Assembly (NCBI RefSeq): GCF_963082655.1
Contig: NC_081554.1
Coordinates: 190,133,437-190,197,436 of the forward strand
DNA: 64,000 bases
From: Stomoxys calcitrans
Taxonomy: Eukaryota; Arthropoda; Insecta; Diptera; Muscidae
Reading direction: 5' to 3'
Part shown: piece by piece, positions 1-10,349 of the stretch
Layout: each line of letters opens with the position of its first letter
Position numbering within the stretch: position 1 is the first letter of the stretch
Program-made: the position numbers and the translations under genes
The notes under the pieces: model-generated
What the model was told of the DNA's origin: nothing
Database searches by the model: none
Seen by the model: only the letters and a program-made list of their open reading frames with translations

Positions 1-270
1 AAAATCGAGCGAAATACATATAACTTGGTGTGGAGGAAGTTTCAATCTCTATTATATAAATAGAAGAACATGGACAGACAGTGGGACAGATTGACGTACT
101 GATAAACAGACGGGCATAAGGACAGATGGACTGAGAGGCAGAAGGATTGGCAGATGGGTGGACAAATGTACAGATTGACGGACTAATGAACAGATGGACA
201 ATCATGGCTGAATCGAATCAGCGAATTAATTCCATCGATCAACGAACTTGTCATTGGGTCTATCTACCAT
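1..270. repeat. GACA/GACGGA-rich tail of a family D-like repeat
   Basis: The first 200 bases are a degenerate run of short GACAGA, GACGGA and GATGGA units. The stretch after it (about 200-262: ATGGCTGAATCGAATCAG, then TCATTGGGTCTA) matches the tail of the family D element near 24960-25025. It is therefore read as the end of a truncated interspersed repeat with an expanded simple-sequence segment. No gene is seen. Confidence 0.5.
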
Positions 271-274
271 TTTA

Positions 275-1215
275 TTGGGTTGCCCAAAAAGTAATTGCTG
301 ATTTTCCATATAGTCGGCGTTGACAAATTTTAAGCAAATTTTAAGCATTAATCGAATTGGATCGTCATGTAACTGAGCGTGAGATAGGAAAGAAGTTAAA
401 TATACCAAAATCAACCGTTCATTGTCACATAAAAAGTCTTGGACTGGTGAAAAAGCTTAATATTAGGGTACCACATGTATTGAAAGAAATTTATTTAACA
501 AACCGAATCAACGCTTGTGCACCTTATGCACCTTAAACGCAATGAATTCGATCCGTTTTTAAAACGAATCATAACTGGAGATGAAAAATGGATTGTTCAC
601 AACAACGTTAGTCGAAAACGATCATGGTCCATGCATGGTGAACCAGCTCAAACCACTTCAAAGGCTGATATCCACCAAAAGAAGGTTATGCTGTCTGTTT
701 GGTGGGATTGGGAGGGTGTGGTATATTTTGAGCTGCTTCCAAGGAACCAAACGATTAATTCGGATGTTTACTGTCAACAATTGGACAAATTGAATACAGC
801 CATCAAGGAGAAGCGACCAGAATTGGTCAATCGTATAGGTGTCATATTCCACCAGGACAACGCTAGACCGCACACTCGCCAAAAACTGAGTGAGCTTGGC
901 TGGGAACTTTTGATGCATCCACCATATAGCCCTGACCTTGCACCATCAGACTACCATTTATTTCGATCTTTGCAGAACTCCTTAAATGGTAAAACTTTCG
1001 GCAATGATGAGGCTATAAAATCGCACTTGGTTCAGTTTTTTGCAGATAAAGGCCAGAAGTTCTATGAGCGAGGAATACTAAATTTGCCAGGAAGATGGTA
1101 AAAGGTTATCGAACAAAATGGCCATTATTTATTTGATTAAAGTTCATTCTAAGTTTTATTAAAAATGCATTTACTTTCTTTTAAAAAATCCGCAATTACT
1201 TTTTGGGCAACCTAA
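275..1215 (+). mobile_element. mariner transposon, internally deleted copy 1
   Basis: The left end TTGGGTTGCCCAAAAAG and the right end, its inverse, are flanked by TA dinucleotides (273-274 and 1216-1217), the standard Tc1/mariner target duplication. At 941 bases it is shorter than the usual 1.3 kb. The 5' untranslated part and the transposase start are deleted, although a piece coding for the DNA-binding region (about 340-510) remains in a different frame. The ends match those of the eleven MITEs in this window. Confidence 0.93.
517..1101 (+). pseudogene. mariner transposase, C-terminal two thirds, inactive
   Basis: This encodes the catalytic region of a mariner transposase (cut-and-paste DNA transposition). 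Visible motifs are the first catalytic Asp in ITGDEKWIV, the second in HQDNARPHT and the third in HPPYSPDLAPSDYHLF. Compared with the sister copy at 57610, twelve bases are missing just after HQDNARPHT. This shortens the spacing between the second and third Asp from the family's 34 residues to 30 and should abolish activity. The upstream helix-turn-helix coding remnant is out of frame because of a small insertion near 517-525. The printed start is a GTG inside the gene, not the native start. It resembles the cecropia/Hsmar1-like group by motif memory only. Confidence 0.9.
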
Positions 1216-1217
1216 TA

Positions 1218-1390
1218 GTTGTGGTCCAAACCGGACCATATCTTGATATCGCTCTAATAGCAGAGCAAATCTTTTCTTATATCCTTTTTTGCCTAAGAAG
1301 AGATGCCGGGAAAAGAACTCGAAAAATGCGATCAATGGTTGAGGGTATATAGGATTCGGCCCGGCCGAACTTAGCACGCTTTTACTTGTT
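1218..1390 (+). repeat. Family A terminal fragment
   Basis: Nearly identical to the right end of the family A element at 8136-8306. It ends in the palindromic motif GGCCCGGCCGAAC followed by TTAGCACGC and TTTTACTT. It begins directly at the mariner TA duplication. Confidence 0.75.
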
Positions 1391-2740
1391 TTTTGTCTAT
1401 ATTTTTATGGCTCTTTCAATGCTATTGGAAATCTGTAGAAGTTTTGCTCTACTTTAAAAGCTTCCAAGAGAACTATTAAAAATTCTAAGCATACAATAGT
1501 TCTAATTAGAACTTTTGTATTAAATAATAACAAAAAAAAATTCATTGAATTATTGCAGTTGTCACATGGATGTCGTTGCTATTTTTCATCAAAATTAAAA
1601 ACAAAAAAAATTCTAAATTCCAAAAAAAATTGCAGCAAAAATAACATCAAACTAGTTTTAGGAAAAAAAAAACTATATTTCTGCATTTCTAATTGCCGTT
1701 CAATATTTGTAACATCTGGCTGGCTAAGCGATTGACGAAATTCGCTTTTTCATTAAACATTTAGCGATTGGTCAAAATCACAAAAAAAGAAACTGAAACA
1801 TTGTTATGTGTCTAAAAATTGTTAGCCAACTGCCACTTCAAATGAAGCCATAAAGGCAACGATGGCCAAACACGCATCTCTTGACAGGCTCTCAACGATT
1901 TGCAATAGATTAAAATTAATTTTTGCTACAGTTGCTTCTAAAGTGTTTGGTGTTGTCGTCGGCATCGTAGTCGTCGTTGTCGTCGTCTTTCGTTATTTGT
2001 TGTCTTTTTGGTGTTGGATGATGGCTTACAGTGGCTGCATTTCAACGTTTTTTTTCTCTAATTTACCAATATTTGGTGGGATTTTGGTTTCGTTGTTTTT
2101 TTGGTTAAGACTACCATTTGTTATGACTTGAATGTTTTGGAAGTTTGCCGTTTTTTTACAACATTAACAAATCTAACGAGTCATCTCCTTGCCGAAAAAA
2201 AGTTTGCTTTAGCTTGTCGTAAAACTGGAGCAACTGCAACATTGACATGATCAGACATAGCAAAAAGTGCAAACATTTGGTGTTGGATTATTGAAGCTAA
2301 ACCAATTTCGTTTTGTATTTTCATTTAACTTTTTTTTTGCAAGCATTGGTCAAAAAATCATTGATGAGGTAATATTTCAAATTTTGAGTGAAAAACCATT
2401 TTCTCAACAGCATTGCCATAACCCCTAGTGAATTTTCTTTATGTGAGAGTTTTCCAGCCATTGGAAATGAGGCTCCAGTTTGAAGTTAAGTAATTTTGGC
2501 ATTAAACACTAAAACGTGACTGAATTGACTGGGCCAACCTGTGTTCCTGTTTGGCCTCCACCCTCAGCTTTGGTTAGTCGGTGTTGTATACTTCAACGCG
2601 AATTTGAAAAGGCGTTACAGGCAATTGATTGCAGGCATTTTAAAAGCTTTAGATCATATCGGAGAAAAAGTGATTTATAGCAAAAGTCGAAACTATTGAT
2701 TAGAGTGAGACTTTAATGATTAAATTTGTTCCTTTTTTTT
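1391..2740. other. AT-rich non-coding DNA
   Basis: AT-rich sequence with poly-A/T runs and a short GTCGTC/GTTGTC simple repeat (about 1950-1992). Short open frames here have no recognisable domain or codon bias. No gene, RNA gene or element is recognised. Confidence 0.5.
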
Positions 2741-3646
2741 GATATGGGTCAGGAGGTATATTAATTTTGTCATTCCGTTTGCAACACATTAAAATATCCA
2801 TTTCACACTCTACAAAGTTTACATATATTTCTGATCTTCGCAAAAATCTAAGACGATTTAACATTGTCAGTGAGTTTGTCCATCCGTCCTTCAGTTGTAA
2901 TCACGCCGTGATCTTCAAAAACTGAGATATCGAGCTTACATTTAGCACAGATCCGTATTTCTTCAACACGCAGGTTAAGTTCGTAAACTGGTAAAATCGG
3001 ATCATATTTGGATATAGCTGCCGTATCGACCGATGTGTCGATTGAGGGTCTTAAGCCCATAAAAGGTGCATTTATTATACGATTTCGCAGAAATTTTGAA
3101 CAGCGAATTGCTTTGGGCCTCCCGTCATTTGACCAAAATTACCCAGATCGGACCATATTTAAATATAATTGCCCTATAGTGCTTTCCTCCAATTTAGGGT
3201 TTTATGAAACTGTGATATATACCTTATATTGATGTAGGTCAGTGGGTATTGTAAATGGGCCATATGGGTTCAGATTTGGATATAGCTCCCATATAAACCG
3301 AACTCCCGATTTGACTTCTTGAGCCCCAGGAAACCTCAATTTTCACCCGATTTGGCTGAAATTTTGTACATGGTGTTCCGTTATGACTCCAAACCACTGT
3401 GCTAAGTACGCCTCAAATCGGTCAAGAACATAACCCGATTCCTATTTGAATTACATTCCGAGATTTTTATCTCATTTGTCTGAAATTTTGAGTATAGTGT
3501 TCTGTTATGACTCTCAACAACTGTGCTAAGTACTGTTCAAATCGGTCTATAACCCAATATAGCTCCCATATTTTAGCAGAATCCATGATGGTGGGTTCCC
3601 AAGATTCGCCCTAGCCTAACTTCGCACGCTTTTACTTATTTTTTAT
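2741..3646 (+). repeat. Family A-related interspersed repeat, diverged
   Basis: It carries the periodic family A vocabulary: GATATAGCTCCCATAT, CCGATTTGGCTGAAATTTTG, CAACTGTGCTAAGTA and CAAATCGGTC at roughly 100-130 base intervals. It ends at 3600-3646 in a decayed form of the hallmark end (CCTAACTTCGCACGCTTTTA). Open frames inside it are by-products of the periodicity. Confidence 0.65.
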
Positions 3647-4103
3647 ACCCTCCACCATAGTATAAGGGGTATAATAATTTCCCCATTCAGTATGTAACTA
3701 CTCGAAATATTCGTCTGAGACCCCATCAAGAATATATATATTCTTGATCGTCGCCACACTTTATGTCGATCTTGCCATGTCCGTCCGCCTGTCTGTTGAA
3801 AGCATGCTAACTTCCGAAGGAGAAAAGCTAACCGCTTGAAATTTTGTACAAATACTTCTTATTAGGGTAGGTCAGTTGGTATTGTAAATGGCCCATATCG
3901 GTCCATGTTTTGATATAGCTGCCATATAACCGATCTTGAGTCTTGATTTCTTGAGCCTCTAGAGTGCGCAATTCTTATCCGATTGGAATGAAATTTTGCA
4001 CGACGTGTTTTGTTATGCCAAATATGGTTCAAATCGGTCCATAACCTGATATAGCTGTCATATAAACCAATCTTGGGTCTTGACTTCTTGAGCCTCTAGT
4101 TTT
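3647..4103 (+). repeat. Family A, 5' end only
   Basis: Starts with TATACCCTCCACCAT and continues with the conserved family A leader (TCGTCTGAGACCCCAT, CCATGTCCGTCCG). It then breaks off in the first periodic unit at CTTGAGCCTCTAG. The intact version is at 6991-8306. Confidence 0.7.
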
Positions 4104-5504
4104 TTTTTAATTTGACAATTTTTCATGTTCATGACCATTTAATTGATCATTGCGGTTTAGCACCTTAGTTTTTTTTTTTTTTTTAATACAAACGTGTCGT
4201 CTTCTGAAGACTATTCCACAATCAGTGGGTTGGGAAAAATGTTTAAGGCTAGAAAAAACTTATATTAGCATATTTAAAATTATCAGCTATAAACAAACTT
4301 CGTTATTAAGCAAATATAAAAAAAATCAAAAAAAGCTGTATATAACATTAAAGAATTTTCCACTTCCCATCAAACACGATTGAAGCGAATCATAAAAATG
4401 GAACATAATGACGGACACAAGCTTTTCAATTTAACAAAAAAAAAACTATCTAAAAAGTCTAATATAATTGTCCCATAAACAAAAGATTTAAGACACAAGC
4501 TGATAATTTAGATTATTGATGCCAAACACATGTTAATGAATAGGAAATCAAATTTCAGACTTTTATTTCCCTTTCCACATTTCTAGTTCCTTTCAGTGTT
4601 CTAGAAAATAAAAATCCCCTAAAAATCTGTTTACGATACCTAGGTAAAAACAAAAAACTTAAGACACAAACCTGTACAAAGACAACTTGATGATTGTTCA
4701 GCTATACAAAAGAAGATGTATCGAGTAACAATAATTTCTATAAAAAACAAATTATTATCTTAAACATCACACACATTTACAAATATGACTACAACCATCT
4801 CTCCCAAGAAAACAGGTTATCAACTCAAAATTCGCTTTCATTAACCAGTAAATTAAGCCATATTAGCGCTTAATATATATTTTTAGACTTTATTCTAGAC
4901 TACAATCTCCACTCTGACCAACAAATACCTCGATTAATATGGGAAAGACCAACAATGATATAGATCATAATTTTTAGCTTGGCCTTTGATTCGAATAGCA
5001 ATTAAAATGTTTTGTCTTTACTTGCTTGGCAAAACAAATAATGTTGACAAATGGTATAGAATCACGAATTTGCATAAATTTTGCTAAGTAAATTATAAGA
5101 ACAAAAGCGTTATAAATTGATGTTAGCTATCAAAAGTGATAGTTGCTCTCTTATTGGCATCAGTTGACTTGAGGTAAGGTGATCAAATACTTCACATGTG
5201 ATTGAGAATAAACTTATGATAGAATCAAAACAAAGTTGCTGAACACTAGCCATAAGTCATAGTCTACCCTGATAAGGGCCTAATGCCATGATTTATACTT
5301 ACAATACTCTGAAATAGGATTGAACAACTCAAATTACAATAGACCTTAAGAATAAAAATTCAATAAAACATATAATTGACAAAACGTGTCCAATCAAGGG
5401 TTAATAATAAAGAAGAAATGAAGCCACAATCGTACCAGCCATCTTCGGCATTCCAAGTTCCCTCAGCCTAAGCTTAAAGTTTAACAAAGGAACAACAAAC
5501 AACA
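4104..5504. other. Non-coding DNA with two motif copies
   Basis: AT-rich sequence without a recognised gene or transposon. It contains two copies of the dispersed AGACTTAAG-type motif, at 4478-4501 and 4648-4673, both of the GACACAA variant. Confidence 0.5.
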
Positions 5505-5812
5505 AATGTTGCCCATGAACATTCCACTTAGGAACAGGGGCAAACTTCTCACATATCAATGAGTGCAGTCCGATTCAATTTTTAAGCTCAATGATAAGGG
5601 GTCTCCTTCTTATAGCCGAGTCCGAACGGCGTGCCGCAGTGCGACACCTCTTTGGAGAGAAGTTTTACATGGCATAGTACCTCACATATGTTGCCAGCAT
5701 TAGGAGGGGAAATCTACCGATGAAAATTTTTTCTGTTGGTCTCGCCTGGATTCGAACCCCGGCATTCAGCGTCATAGGCGGACATGCTACCCTCTGCTCT
5801 ACGGTGGCCTCC
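5505..5812 (-). mobile_element. tRNA-derived SINE, copy 1
   Basis: Read on the minus strand it opens with GGAGGCCACCGTAG. It keeps a pol III B-box-like GGTTCGAATCC (here GGGGTTCGAATCC), then the shared body (GGAGGGGAAA complement, ACTATGCCATGTAAAAC, ATGTTCATGGGCA). The A-box region is slightly mutated (GAGCAGAGGG). Confidence 0.85.
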
Positions 5813-6088
5813 AAAGGCACAACAAGATAAATTACTTAATTAATTGGGGGAGTTATGAATGATCTGCATGCTTTGTAGTTTCAAAGTGACATATCCTTAG
5901 TCGAGTCCTGTATGCCATTTTGATTCTTTAAGCTAGGTGCTTTGAAAGGGATTTCGTCATACTCTTGCAGAATTTTTGGTCGATTTTCCACTTCTATGGT
6001 CATTTTCTTCTATGTCGACTTTTTTTTTGCTTTTTTCTCACTTATTCCCAAAATCATTTTTAAATCCCATTTTGTAAACCAATTTAAA
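5813..6088. other. Short non-coding spacer
   Basis: Unassigned AT-rich sequence between a SINE and a family A element. No gene is seen. Confidence 0.4.
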
Positions 6089-6897
6089 CAAGTAAAATTT
6101 CTAAGTTCGGCCGGGCCGAATCTTGGGAACCCACCACCATGGATTCAGCTGAAAAATTTATGCAAAACTAATTTAGTTCAAGGGAATAATTTTATACTAC
6201 ATACCAAACTTTTGTCAAATTAGGAACCGAACAAGGATGATTGAGAGACCGGTTTACTTGGGAGCCATATCAGGTTATGGATTGATTTGGACCGTATTTA
6301 GCACAGTTATTGGAGGTCATAACAAAACACTACATGCAAAATTTCAGCCAAATCAGCCAAAAATTGAGGCTTGTAACGACTAAAGAAGTCAAATAGGGAG
6401 ATCGGTTTACATGGGAGCTATATCAGGTTATGGACTGATTTGGACCGTATTTGGCACAGTTGTTGAATGTCATAGCAAAACACCACATGCAAAATTTTAG
6501 CCAAATCGGACATAAATTGTGGCTTGTAAGGGCTCAAGAAGTCAAATCAAGAGATCGGTTTATATAGGAGCTATATCAGGTTTTAGACCACTACCAACCG
6601 TACTTGGCACAGTTGTTTGGAGTCATAACAGAATACCACATGAACCGATATGGCCCATTTGCAATCCACTTTGACCTATACCAATGGTAAGTATCTGTTC
6701 AAAATATCAAGCTGCTAGGTTCACGCGTTCGACCGCTATAGTGATTTCGACAGACGGAAGGAAGGACGGTGGGATGGACGGACATGGCTAGATCGACTCA
6801 GAGCGTCGAGGCGATCTAGAATATATATACCTTATGGGGTCTTATACAAATATTTCGAGGTGTTACAAACGGAATAACTTGGTTAATATACCCCATG
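6089..6897 (-). repeat. Family A element, reverse orientation
   Basis: Begins with the hallmark 15-base palindrome TTCGGCCGGGCCGAA (about 6108-6122) and ACCCACCACCATGGA. Three to four periodic units follow (AGATCGGTTTATA, GAGCTATATCAGG, GGCACAGTTGTT). It ends with the inverse of the leader (GGCTAGATCGACTCAGA, GTGTTACAAACGGAAT, AATATACCCCATG). Confidence 0.75.
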
Positions 6898-6904
6898 TTT
6901 TTAA

Positions 6905-6996
6905 TTTTAAAATTTAAAAGGAAAATAAATATTTTTTCCAGAAAAATTTTGGAGCAAAAAAACTTTTTACAGAAATTTCCACTCAAATATTTTTAT
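6905..6996 (+). repeat. Left copy of a 92-base direct repeat flanking a family A element
   Basis: The 92 bases here recur at 8321-8413 with about five differences, in the same orientation, on either side of the family A element at 6991-8306. Both copies start TTTTAAAATTTA and end CCACTCAAATATTTTT. They are much longer than a normal target duplication. Confidence 0.85.
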
Positions 6997-8306
6997 ACCC
7001 TCCACCATAAGATGGGGGGTATACTAATTTCGTCATTCTGATTGTAACTACTCGAAATATTCGTCTGAGACCCCATAAAGTATATATATTTTTGATCGTC
7101 GTCAAATTTTATGTCGATCTAGCCATGTCCGTCCGTCTGTCTGTCGAAAGCACGCTAACATCCGAAGGAGTAAATCTAGCCGCTTCAAATTTTGCACAAA
7201 TACTTCTTATTAGTGTAGGTCGGTTGGTATTGTAAATGGGCCATATCGGTCCATGTTTTGATATAGCTGCCATATAAACCGATCTTGGGTATTGACTTCT
7301 TGAGCCTCTAGAGTGCACAATTCTTATCCGATTGGGATGAAATTTTGCACGACGAGTTTTGTTATGATATCCAACAACTGTGCAAAGTATGGTTAAAATC
7401 GGTTCATAACCTGATATAGCTGCCATATAAACCGATCTTGGGTCTTGACTTCTTGAGCCTCTAGAGTGCGTAATTCTTATCCGATTGGGATGAAATTTTG
7501 CACGACGTGTTTTGTAATTATATCCAACAACTGTGCGAAGTATGGTTCAAATAGGTCTATAACCTTATATAGCTGTCATATAAACCGATCTTGGATCTTG
7601 ACTTCTTGATCCTCTAGAGGGCGCAATTCTTATCCAATTTGAATGAATTTTGGCACGTAGTATTTTGTTATGATATCCAACAACTGTGCCAAGTATGGTT
7701 TAAAGCGGATCATAACCTGATATAGCAGTCATATAAACAGCTCTGGGGACTTGACTTCTTGAGCTTCTAGAGGGCGCAATTCCTATCCGATTTGGCTGAA
7801 ATTTTGCATGACGTATTTTATTCTTACTTTCAACAACTGTGTCAAATAAGGTTTAAGTCGGTTCATAACCTGATATAGCTGCCATATAAACCGATCTTGG
7901 GTCTTGACTTCTTGAGCCTCTAGAGGTCGCTATTATTATCCGATTTGCCTGAAATTTTGTACGACGGATTCTCTCATGACCATTAACATACGTGTTTATT
8001 ATGGTCGGAATCGGTCTATAGCCCAATACAGCTCCCATATTAATCGATCTCTCTATTTTACTTCTTGAGCCCACAAAGGGCGCAATTCTTGTTCGAATTG
8101 GCTGACATTTTACACAGGTCTCCAACATATAATTTAATTGTTGTCCAAACCGGACCATATCTTTATATCGCTCTAATAGCAGAGCAAATCTTTTCTAAAC
8201 CCTTTTTTGCCTAAGAAGAGATACCGGTAAAAGAACTCGACAAATGCGATCCATGGTGGAGGGTATATAAGATTTGGCCCGGCCGAACTTAGCACGCGTT
8301 TACTTA
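6991..8306 (+). repeat. Family A element, apparently complete
   Basis: About 1.3 kb. A 15-base subterminal inverted repeat is present: TATACCCTCCACCAT at 6994-7008 and its exact inverse at 8253-8267. The interior repeats a unit of roughly 120-160 bases about six times (GATATAGCTGCCATATAAACC, TTGACTTCTTGAGCCTCTAG, ATTCTTATCCGATT, CAACTGTGC). The right end carries GGCCCGGCCGAAC then TTAGCACGCG. No protein-coding capacity is credible, so it is a non-autonomous element of unknown class. Confidence 0.7.
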
Positions 8307-8320
8307 GCACTTACTTTTAC

Positions 8321-8413
8321 TTTTAAAATTTATAAGGAAAATAAATATTTTTTCCAGAAAAATTTTAAGGCAAAAAAATTTTTTACAGAAATTTCCACTC
8401 AAATATTTTTTAT
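8321..8413 (+). repeat. Right copy of the 92-base direct repeat
   Basis: Near-identical partner of 6905-6996, immediately outside the right end of the family A element. Confidence 0.85.
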
Positions 8414-9703
8414 AATTTTTTTTCTTACCATTATTTTCTTCAGATAACGATTGAATCGAAAACGCAGCAATTCAAATAATTAGATATGTGCTATATTTAT
8501 GAATTTTATTCAAGTTAATGCAACAGAATTTTTTCGTTCATTGCTAAATTAATGCAGTCAGTCAATGATATTGTAAATATGGTATACGTTCAAGGTCGTT
8601 TAGTTACAACCAATGACCGCATGAAACGTCTGGCAAAGCATGTGGCCGACAGACTCACGAGCAGGCGGTCTTTTTATCTATCTGTCGATTTTTACATAAA
8701 AGCCAAATAAGCATTTCTATATAAGTTGGCGTTGAATTTGATTTTCTATATAAGAAAAAAAATGGTAGCAAAACCTGTGGAAAAAAACTGCAAACACTGC
8801 AAAAAATTCTTATAATAATTGCATAAAACAAAGAACTTGTTATTGTTTAAGCATGACGGATATGATTAGAATTGGCAGTCAAAGTGTTTAACAATGGCTA
8901 AGATTGACCAAAGGTAGGTGATTTGTTTGGTCTCTTGTGGTGTTTGCATCAAATTAGTCGGTCAATAGTAATAATAAAAATAACCTTATAGAAATTGTGG
9001 GGTAATTATATGAAATTACCTTAAATGTAAGAAAATCAAAAGCAAAAAGTTGATTGTAGAATTATGGAAATGAGGTATTTCAATGAATGAATTACAATTG
9101 ATAGAGCTTTGCAATAATCAGTCAGTCAGTCACTCAACTCTATTGAAGCTGCCCCTTCCCCCTGGGGTATTGCATATGTAACTGGGGCCCAATTCAAACA
9201 CGGATGTAACGCTTTGAATAAGACCATAAACAGCTTGACATAACCATAACAAGTTTTTGTACTTTCTCACAGTCGTGTCTTTAGTGGGGAACATTAAGAA
9301 GTTTGTTTCTTAAGTCTTTCGTTTTTACTAAGAATTTTTTCACAAGGGTGAAAGGAAAAAATCTGCACGTTTTAGACGCAACAATAGATCATTGTCGTGT
9401 TTCGGTAGACATGTTTTCAGAATAGAATTTAAAGTCAACTCGACTATTATCTCACATAGGTTTATGTACAGTTAGGTATTTATGCAATAACCCGAGACAT
9501 TTTTAGCTTGAATGAGACATTGCATGGTTTTTTTTCAATTGCTAAACCCACCACCAATGAATGGAGGGGCATATTCATGGTGTCATTCAATTTGCTATAC
9601 ATGGGAATATCCATTTCTGACTCTTCAAGGTATAAAGATATTTTTAATTATCGTAAAATTAAAAGAATTTATCGTTATGTCTAAGCGATTGTGATGGTTT
9701 AAC
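8414..9703. other. Non-coding DNA with one motif copy
   Basis: AT-rich sequence with no gene or transposon recognised. One strong copy of the dispersed motif (minus-strand reading, AAAGACTTAAGAAACAAAC) lies at 9299-9327. Confidence 0.5.
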
Positions 9704-9800
9704 GGTAGGAACTAGAAGGCATATTTCTTCTCCTATTCCTGTGCTATCACAATGAACGAAAACGTCTAAGTGACTTAAAATAACTTAAACATATTCTAAC
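9704..9800 (+). mobile_element. 5'-truncated non-LTR retrotransposon tail
   Basis: GGAACTAGAAGGCAT, then a TATCACAATG(C/A)ACGAAAA-type stretch and GTCTAAGTGA match the last codons and 3' tail of the non-LTR element ending near 22015. Only about 90 bases remain, which fits abortive reverse transcription from the 3' end. Confidence 0.65.
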
Positions 9801-9841
9801 CTAGTTATATCTGTCCGTCCATCTGTAAAAGGCTTATTAAT

Positions 9842-10048
9842 GTCCCCTCCTAATGCTGGCAACATTTGTGAGGTACTATGCCATGTAAAACTTCTCTCTA
9901 AAGAGGTGTCGCACGCCGTTCGGACTCGACTATAAAAAGGAGGTCCCTTATCACTGAGCTTTAACTTGAATCGGACCGCACTCATTGATATGTGGGAAGT
10001 TTGTCCCTGTTCCTTAGTGGAATATTCATGGACAAAATTTGCATTTGC
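9842..10048 (+). mobile_element. SINE body, 5'-truncated, copy 2
   Basis: Carries the SINE body from CCCCTCCTAATGCTGGCAAC through CATGCCATG-type and TCATTGATATGTGGGAAG segments to ATGGACAAAATTTGCATT. The tRNA-like head with the A and B boxes is absent. Confidence 0.8.
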
Positions 10049-10349
10049 AATGTCCAAAAATTGCGCAATGGGATAAGTGGTTTGTGTCAGACCACTTCAT
10101 ATGCGTGCTGAGTATGATGGAAATTAGATCATATTAGTGTATAGCCGGTATAAAGAGTAATCTCCTATTTTATGGCTTTGATCAAAAAAGCCGCATTTAT
10201 TACACAATTTGGCATGGAGTTGCCGAGTATGATCCATAATAGGATATAATAGATTTAAGATCATAGTTCATGACCTATTTAGTATAGTGAGTTGGATTTG
10301 ATCTCTGCGTATCTTGGTGAATATGGTTCGGTTTAAAAAATATTTGATA
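10049..10349. other. Unassigned spacer
   Basis: About 300 bases with locally repeated GATCATA/ATGATC strings. No gene or known element was recognised. Confidence 0.4.

Noticed and set aside
1862..2131. 89-residue hydrophobic frame that could be a membrane protein
   Set aside because: It lies on a GTCGTC/GTTGTC simple repeat and T-rich DNA. No conserved domain, splice signals or promoter are seen.
7109..8158. Minus-strand frames with MAAISGYEPI-type repeats
   Set aside because: They come from periodic family A non-coding units. Frames break at random and differ between copies.
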